A DNA stretch of 64,000 nt from Chitinophaga deserti (lineage in GTDB: Bacteria > Bacteroidota > Bacteroidia > Chitinophagales > Chitinophagaceae), in the NCBI RefSeq assembly GCF_003149455.1, contig NZ_QFFK01000012.1, positions 1 to 64,000 of the forward strand. The letters run 5' to 3'. The translations under genes were made by a program, and so were the position numbers. This document shows, piece by piece, positions 59,675 through 64,000 of this stretch. How positions within the stretch are numbered: position 1 is the stretch's first letter; each line of letters opens with the position of its first letter. The notes beneath the pieces were generated by a model. That model was given only the letters and a program-made list of their open reading frames with translations, had not been told where the DNA came from and did no database searches.

Positions 59675-60205
59675 TTATACTCCCCAGGCCAGGAACACCC
59701 ATGGCAGGCCTATAGCAATGGCGAAGCCATATGCCAGATCCAGCCAGAACATGGAACCCAATGCGCCGAGGTAAATAAAACCTACGATGGGAGCCACCAG
59801 GGCTTTTACAAACCATGGTTTGTTTTGCTCCTTTACGGCATTCCACAGTACTTCGCCATCAGCAGTGCTGGGGAATGCGTGCATGGCGATGGAGATGCCG
59901 AGGTACAGCATGAGGTAGTTGATGAATCCGATATCGCCGCCAAGCCGGAGTAATATCGCCGAAGGCAGTGCAATGAAGAATCCCAGCAGGGTATTGATCA
60001 TGAAAGGGCCGCAGGAAATCAGTGCGGTGTGAACGATAGACTTAGGTTTTTCATGTACCACGTAGCCGGCGGGGTTACCCACCTGGAAATACACCACTTT
60101 AAAAACAGGCACTTTCAGCCAGCGGCAATATAGCTGGTGGGCCAGTTCGTGAACGATAACACCGGGGAAGGTAAGGAGAGATATAACAAGACCGGGAATA
60201 AACAT
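59675..60205 (-). CDS. Membrane zincin-like protease (HExxH)
   Basis: 176-aa integral membrane protein with H19-E-L-A-H23 (FPGVIVHELAHQLYC), the zinc and catalytic residues of a metalloprotease, and a second conserved block HAFPSTADGEVL (109-120; D116 a candidate third ligand). About four membrane segments are visible (1-18, 60-88, 93-112, 132-172). This resembles DUF3267/M50-like putative zincins. The frame is open up to 60430, but that part overlaps the TPR gene and has no family features. It is 13 bases after the TPR gene and is the last gene of a three-gene minus-strand unit. The substrate is unknown. Confidence 0.85.
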   Translation of the reverse strand: MFIPGLVISLLTFPGVIVHELAHQLYCRWLKVPVFKVVYFQVGNPAGYVVHEKPKSIVHTALISCGPFMINTLLGFFIALPSAILLRLGGDIGFINYLMLYLGISIAMHAFPSTADGEVLWNAVKEQNKPWFVKALVAPIVGFIYLGALGSMFWLDLAYGFAIAIGLPWVFLAWGV

Positions 60206-60218
60206 CTTTCTATAAGTT

Positions 60219-61283
60219 TTAACGGTAAACGATAACACCATCCAGCACTTTGCGGAGGTGAACGGCAGTGGAGGAATCGCCGTTGAGGGTACCCATTTGC
60301 GAAACGGCAGACAGCAGCTGACGGCTCTCGGCTTTCTTCCCTTTGGTATGAAGGATGAGGGCCTGAGATGCCAGGGCATGGTCGGACATGGGATCGAGCC
60401 TAATGGCTTCCAGCGCCAGCTCTTCCGCAATATCCATATGTTTCAGGCGCATTTCCACCCGCGCTTTTGCTGACATGGCGTAGGCATCTTCATGATTGCG
60501 CTCCAGTATCTCATCACACATCTTATTCGCTTTTTCCAGATCGCCCATTTGCCGGAGGGTGCTGATGTAGCTCATGGTGGCAGCGTAGTGGCCGGGAGAA
60601 GCATCCAGCGACTTTTCCAGTATACGGCGGGCCTGCGGCAGCTCTTCCGCATCCATGAGGCTGCCGGCGATGTACACACCGCAATAGGAGATATTGGCAA
60701 CCGACCCGTCGTTTACCGCTACAGAATCAAAGAACCGGATCTGCTCTTTCAGCGGAAGGGTTGTGGTAAGCGGTAATTTCTGCAGTAAGAGCGAATCGGT
60801 AGAGGCAATTGAAGAAAGGTAGTCCACAGCGGTATTGACCTTTGCGAACAGGTTCTCATCAGTTACGGGTTTGTCGAGCAGATAGATGGCTTCTTTTGCA
60901 AAATCATCCTGATCGATGTTATAGGCCGCGGCAATGAGTCGATAGGAATGTGCTTCTATATGATCCGGGAAATCCTGCAAAACCAGACCGGCCTCCTTAT
61001 AGGCGGTATGATAATTACGGTCGTGCACGCCCTGTTCGGCCAGCGTGAGGTGGCGGGCGGCATTCAGGAATCGGGGGAGCTTCACGATGTTATATACCAG
61101 TAACAGCGCGATCCCGGCTGCAAAGAGCCAGAGCCAGCGTGGTATGGGATATTTGATGAGTGCCTCCCGGCATTCGGTACATAAGGGTGTTGCATAGCCG
61201 TGCTCCACCTGCGGATTATCACAGTTGGCGCAGGCAGCGGATGTTAAAGCCGGGGCTTCGGGGGTATAGGTATATTCTTCCAT
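60219..61283 (-). CDS. Zinc-ribbon and TPR membrane protein
   Basis: 354-aa protein. The N-terminus has a four-Cys zinc ribbon (C18-x2-C21 and C35-x2-C38: CANCDNPQVEHGYATPLCTEC). One membrane segment follows at about 51-67 (WLFAAGIALLLVYNIV). From about 75 to 345 it is helical with TPR-like pairs (RHLTLAEQGVHDRNYHTAYK, SLDASPGHYAATMSYISTLR, AKARVEMRLKHMDIAEELAL, LDPMSDHALASQALILHTKG). Such proteins usually assemble complexes; the ribbon faces the cytoplasm if the TPR part is outside. A start 21 codons upstream is possible. It lies between a membrane protein of unknown function (75 bases upstream) and the HExxH zincin, 13 bases downstream. Confidence 0.85.
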   Translation of the reverse strand: MEEYTYTPEAPALTSAACANCDNPQVEHGYATPLCTECREALIKYPIPRWLWLFAAGIALLLVYNIVKLPRFLNAARHLTLAEQGVHDRNYHTAYKEAGLVLQDFPDHIEAHSYRLIAAAYNIDQDDFAKEAIYLLDKPVTDENLFAKVNTAVDYLSSIASTDSLLLQKLPLTTTLPLKEQIRFFDSVAVNDGSVANISYCGVYIAGSLMDAEELPQARRILEKSLDASPGHYAATMSYISTLRQMGDLEKANKMCDEILERNHEDAYAMSAKARVEMRLKHMDIAEELALEAIRLDPMSDHALASQALILHTKGKKAESRQLLSAVSQMGTLNGDSSTAVHLRKVLDGVIVYR

Positions 61284-61358
61284 CAGCGATGGTTTACAGG
61301 TAAAGGGATTGGGGCGCAAATTAGGGTAAAAATCGCCTGCGGACATGGCGATTTCGTG

Positions 61359-62021
61359 TTAGGGGACAGGCTGGGCCGATTCCAGTTGAGAGAGTGCGTC
61401 GCGGAACTGGCGGATGCTTACAGAGTCGAGCTGGTTGGATGGTGTTGAGAGAAAAACCTTCAGCGCCTGGCGGTATTCTTCCCGGAAGGCTTCGTTACCG
61501 GGACTGGCCGCCAGCTGGTTGCGCGCCACATCTACCACCGTTCTGTTACTGGCAATCTCCTGCATTTTCCCGTACAGCGATTCTTCGGCCATGATAACAA
61601 TGTTTTCCTCATTGCCGGGGATGTAACGGGTGACGAAGGTTTGTCCGGCAGGAGGGAGGAGCACCTCGTTGCGGATGGGCCAGATAGCTGCAGACATGCT
61701 CGAAAAGCCCGTTTTTACGTCTTTACCGTTGGCTCCTTTGGCGATCACGGTATAATCGAAGATGTACTGGTCATTGAAAGTGGAATTGGTTTGCGTTGCC
61801 TGTATAATGACGGCGGTACCCGGTGTGCCCCAAGCCTGCAGGAACCAGGCATTGAGGAAAGGAGCCGTGAATATATTGGCCAGCGCCAGGATGAAACCCG
61901 GTATTAACCAATACAGCCGTTTTGTAAGCAGGGCAATACCAAAGAAAAGAACAACGATAATTAAAAACGACCAGGCCGGATGCTGGCTAAGGAAATGCAA
62001 TAAAGTGGATATGGCTTTCAT
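61359..62021 (-). CDS. Membrane protein of unknown function
   Basis: 220-aa protein with two N-terminal membrane segments (about 17-33 and 37-57: WSFLIIVVLFFGIALL and LIPGFILALANIFTAPF) and a soluble part (about 65-220) with beta strands first (GTAVIIQATQTNSTFND, YIFDYTVIAKGANGKD) and helices last (SIRQFRDALSQLES). I do not recognise a family. The frame runs open further upstream to 62669, but that part lies antisense to the Gfo/Idh gene; the ATG at 62021 is the natural start. It is the first gene of a unit with the TPR and zincin genes and is divergent from the oxidoreductase across about 130 bases. Confidence 0.75.
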   Translation of the reverse strand: MKAISTLLHFLSQHPAWSFLIIVVLFFGIALLTKRLYWLIPGFILALANIFTAPFLNAWFLQAWGTPGTAVIIQATQTNSTFNDQYIFDYTVIAKGANGKDVKTGFSSMSAAIWPIRNEVLLPPAGQTFVTRYIPGNEENIVIMAEESLYGKMQEIASNRTVVDVARNQLAASPGNEAFREEYRQALKVFLSTPSNQLDSVSIRQFRDALSQLESAQPVP

Positions 62022-62153
62022 GATACTCGATTTACCTGTTTGAAAGGCACCCTTCCGGGTACCCGGGTTAAAATTTTCTTCCTGTCTGCAAAAACTGTGC
62101 GAATACTGGATTTTATTTCTGTATCTTGTTTTTGCAATCGAATGTAATTTGGT

Positions 62154-63584
62154 ATGATAAACAACGAATATTCCCGGAGGAGGTTCCTCCAACAGGCCAT
62201 GCTGGCCTCTGCTGCTCTTGCAACGCCCGGAATTCTCATGGCCCGCGGCGCGGCACAGCCCCGTAAGATCGGAGCGAATGAAAAAGTGAATCTCGCCGTG
62301 ATCGGAATCGGTAACCGCGGCGCAGAAATCATCCGCGAACTGCACAAAACCGGTCTTGCCAATATCGTAGCCCTCTGCGATGTGGATATGGGAGCTCCCC
62401 ACACAGAAGGTATAATGAAAATGTTCCCTGACGTGCCCCGCTTCCAGGATTTCAGGAAGATGTTTGACAAAATGGGCAAACAGATAGATGCCGTTTCTGT
62501 TGGCGTACCCGACTTTGCGCATTTCCCCATCACCATGATGGCCATCGGCCTGGGCATCCACGTATATGTGGAAAAGCCCATGGCACGCACTTTCCAGGAA
62601 GTGGAGCTGATGATGAAAGCCGCTCGTAAGAACCCTAAGGTGGTGACCCAGATGGGCAACCAGGGCCACTCCGAAGCCAACTACTTCCAGTTCAAATCAT
62701 GGACGGATGCGGGTATTATCAAAGACGTTACAAAGATCACCGCTCATATGAACTCACCCCGCCGCTGGCACGGGTGGGATACCAAGATTAAATCTTTCCC
62801 TGCGGGAGAGCCCGTTCCTTCAACCCTCGACTGGGACGTTTGGCAGATGCAGACCAAAGGACATACTTACAACAAAGACTTCGTTAATGGCCAATGGCGT
62901 TGCTGGTTCGATTTCGGAATGGGCGCACTGGGCGACTGGGGAGCGCATATCCTCGATACCGCACACCAGTTCCTGGACCTGGGCCTGCCTTATGAAGTAA
63001 ATCCTGTTAAGCTCGACGGGCATAATGATTTCTTCTACCCCATGTCTACCACCCTGTCATTCAAATTCCCTGCGCGCAAGCAAATGCCGGCGGTGGAAGT
63101 GATGTGGTACGATGGTGTGGACAATCTGCCTCCCATCCCTCCGGGTTACGGCGTATCGGGCCTCGATCCTAACATCCCGCCTCCCAGCACCGGTGCCATC
63201 AAGCCCGCGAAGCTGAACCCGGGTAAGATCATTTACGGTAAGGACCTCACTTTCAAAGGAGGTTCGCATGGCAGCACGCTGTCTATCATCCCGGAAGAAA
63301 AAGCGAAGGAAATGGCCGGTAAACTGCCTGAAGTACCTAAGAGTCCTTCCAACCACTATGCTAACTTCCTCCTGGCCTGTAAAGGTGAAGAGAAAGCGCG
63401 TTCTCCTTTCGAGATCGCAGGCCCGCTCAGCCAGGTGTTCTGCCTTGGTGTGCTTGCCCAATGGACAGGCCGTAAGCTTGAATTCGACCGCGAGAAGAAA
63501 ATTATTACCAACGACAAAAATGCCAATCAACTGCTCGTGGGGCCTCCCCCGCGCAAGGGATGGGAACAATACTACAAGGTGTAG
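62154..63584 (+). CDS. Tat-exported Gfo/Idh/MocA-family oxidoreductase
   Basis: 476-aa NAD(P)-dependent oxidoreductase with a twin-arginine signal (R8-R9-R10-F-L, YSRRRFLQQAM) and therefore folded with its cofactor before export. Rossmann motif G51-I-G-N-R-G56 (LAVIGIGNRGAEI), catalytic-region E140-K-P142 (YVEKPMARTFQE), and the family block MGNQGHSEANYFQFKSW. The C-terminal half is long, as in the Bacteroidota proteins of this type that act on glycosides or inositols (GH109-related group); whether it is a hydrolase or a dehydrogenase cannot be told by eye. It is divergent from the unknown membrane protein and ends at a strong terminator. Confidence 0.93.
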   Translation: MINNEYSRRRFLQQAMLASAALATPGILMARGAAQPRKIGANEKVNLAVIGIGNRGAEIIRELHKTGLANIVALCDVDMGAPHTEGIMKMFPDVPRFQDFRKMFDKMGKQIDAVSVGVPDFAHFPITMMAIGLGIHVYVEKPMARTFQEVELMMKAARKNPKVVTQMGNQGHSEANYFQFKSWTDAGIIKDVTKITAHMNSPRRWHGWDTKIKSFPAGEPVPSTLDWDVWQMQTKGHTYNKDFVNGQWRCWFDFGMGALGDWGAHILDTAHQFLDLGLPYEVNPVKLDGHNDFFYPMSTTLSFKFPARKQMPAVEVMWYDGVDNLPPIPPGYGVSGLDPNIPPPSTGAIKPAKLNPGKIIYGKDLTFKGGSHGSTLSIIPEEKAKEMAGKLPEVPKSPSNHYANFLLACKGEEKARSPFEIAGPLSQVFCLGVLAQWTGRKLEFDREKKIITNDKNANQLLVGPPPRKGWEQYYKV

Positions 63585-63593
63585 CACCTGCAG

Positions 63594-63626
63594 AGAGACG
63601 GTCCACGGGCCGTCTCTTTCTTTTTA
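63594..63626 (+). terminator. Rho-independent terminator of the oxidoreductase gene
   Basis: AGAGACGG (63594-63601) pairs with CCGTCTCT (63610-63617) around an 8-base loop and is followed by TTCTTTTT. It lies 10 bases after the stop. Confidence 0.85.
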
Positions 63627-63752
63627 AGGCCCCATATTCAAACGAGTAACGGGCCGTTCGCAGTATCCCCGCCACACTACTTGAATAAGTAAACTTTTGA
63701 AGCCCCGCCTGTCGGTAACTTTCGGTCCGGTAATAAATGCCGGATCGATAAT

Positions 63753-64000
63753 ATGCAGCTGCGAAGAATTTTGCAATGGACCGGTGCAGGGGCGGCGCTT
63801 ATAATAGTAATAGCCTGGGCTTTTCCGTTATTGAACGGAAGCGGCCCGCTGGCATCTCCATTGCGTAACCGTGGCAAAGTACACATCCGTCACGAAGGAG
63901 GGAAGTATACACTGTACCGCAACGGACAACCATTCTTTATACAGGGAGCTGCCGGCAGGGGGAGCCTTAGTGCGCTCCGCGAAGCCGGAGGCAATACGGC
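63753..64000 (+). CDS. N-terminal part of a probable glycosidase, cut by the window edge
   Basis: Open frame from ATG at 63753 to the end of the window (82 codons seen). It begins MQLRRILQWTGAGAALIIVI, a membrane or signal segment, and continues with GKVHIRHEGGKYTLYRNGQP, then FFIQGAAGRGSLSALREAGG. The 'Y-x-L-x-R-N-G-x-P-F-F-I-x-G...L-x-x-L-x-x-x-G-G-N' pattern is the usual entry into a TIM barrel of the GH2/GH5-like clan. The rest is outside the window, so no catalytic residue can be seen. It lies 168 bases after the oxidoreductase stop, past that gene's terminator. Confidence 0.6.
   Translation, partial: MQLRRILQWTGAGAALIIVIAWAFPLLNGSGPLASPLRNRGKVHIRHEGGKYTLYRNGQPFFIQGAAGRGSLSALREAGGNT

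Overview
The window looks like a chromosomal segment of a Bacteroidota bacterium, most likely of the Chitinophaga type (family Chitinophagaceae). The signs are five SusC/RagA outer-membrane receptors, each followed by a SusD lipoprotein; three ECF sigma factor/FecR anti-sigma pairs; a type IX secretion sorting domain of the gliding-motility (type B) class; lipoproteins with charged residues right after the lipidated Cys; and promoter-like TANNTTTG boxes. The genus is inference, since no rRNA or other marker gene is present. I see no tRNA, rRNA, CRISPR array, transposase, integrase or phage gene.

Left flank (1-11660). A minus-strand group holds an ankyrin-repeat protein, an AraC-type regulator, a large PKD-type surface protein with a T9SS sorting tail, and a single-domain response regulator. 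After it come an exported sulfatase (+), an aldo/keto reductase (-), a D-2-hydroxyacid dehydrogenase (+), a Tat-exported TIM-barrel glycosidase-like protein (+) and a small lipocalin-like lipoprotein (+).

Central nutrient-uptake region (11689-44620), all on the plus strand. Locus A is sigma - FecR - SusC - SusD - PqaA-like alpha/beta hydrolase. Locus B is sigma - FecR - SusC with an STN domain - SusD, with no enzyme. Locus C is a tightly packed ten-gene run: SusC (lacking the usual N-terminal domain) - SusD - fasciclin - DUF5007-like - SusC - SusD - fasciclin - IPT/beta-propeller lipoprotein - two alkaline-phosphatase-fold lipoproteins that carry an inserted LamG-like domain and have lost metal ligands. 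Locus C has no recognisable glycan-cleaving enzyme and is the best candidate here for an undescribed cell-surface system. It ends at a strong terminator.

Middle (45120-50069): a stand-alone FtsX/MacB-type permease, a non-haem iron dioxygenase whose N-terminus looks frameshifted, a dodecin, and an AraC regulator followed by a secreted VOC-fold protein with a perfect inverted repeat between them.

Right part (50423-64000). Locus D is sigma - FecR - SusC (STN) - SusD, then after a terminator a CBM9-like protein and a GH42/GHL10-like TIM-barrel protein, which fits a glycan-uptake locus. A minus-strand trio follows (membrane protein, zinc-ribbon/TPR protein, HExxH membrane zincin), then a Tat-exported Gfo/Idh/MocA oxidoreductase and the first part of a probable glycosidase cut by the window edge.

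Working model: ECF/FecR pairs sense receptor occupancy and switch on SusCD uptake pairs (A, B, D), while scattered exported enzymes (sulfatase, TIM-barrel proteins, Gfo/Idh oxidoreductase) process glycans. Locus C is built like an uptake operon but carries adhesion-like and pseudoenzyme-like lipoproteins instead of hydrolases. Domain boundaries and residue numbers were counted by eye; no alignment or database search was run.
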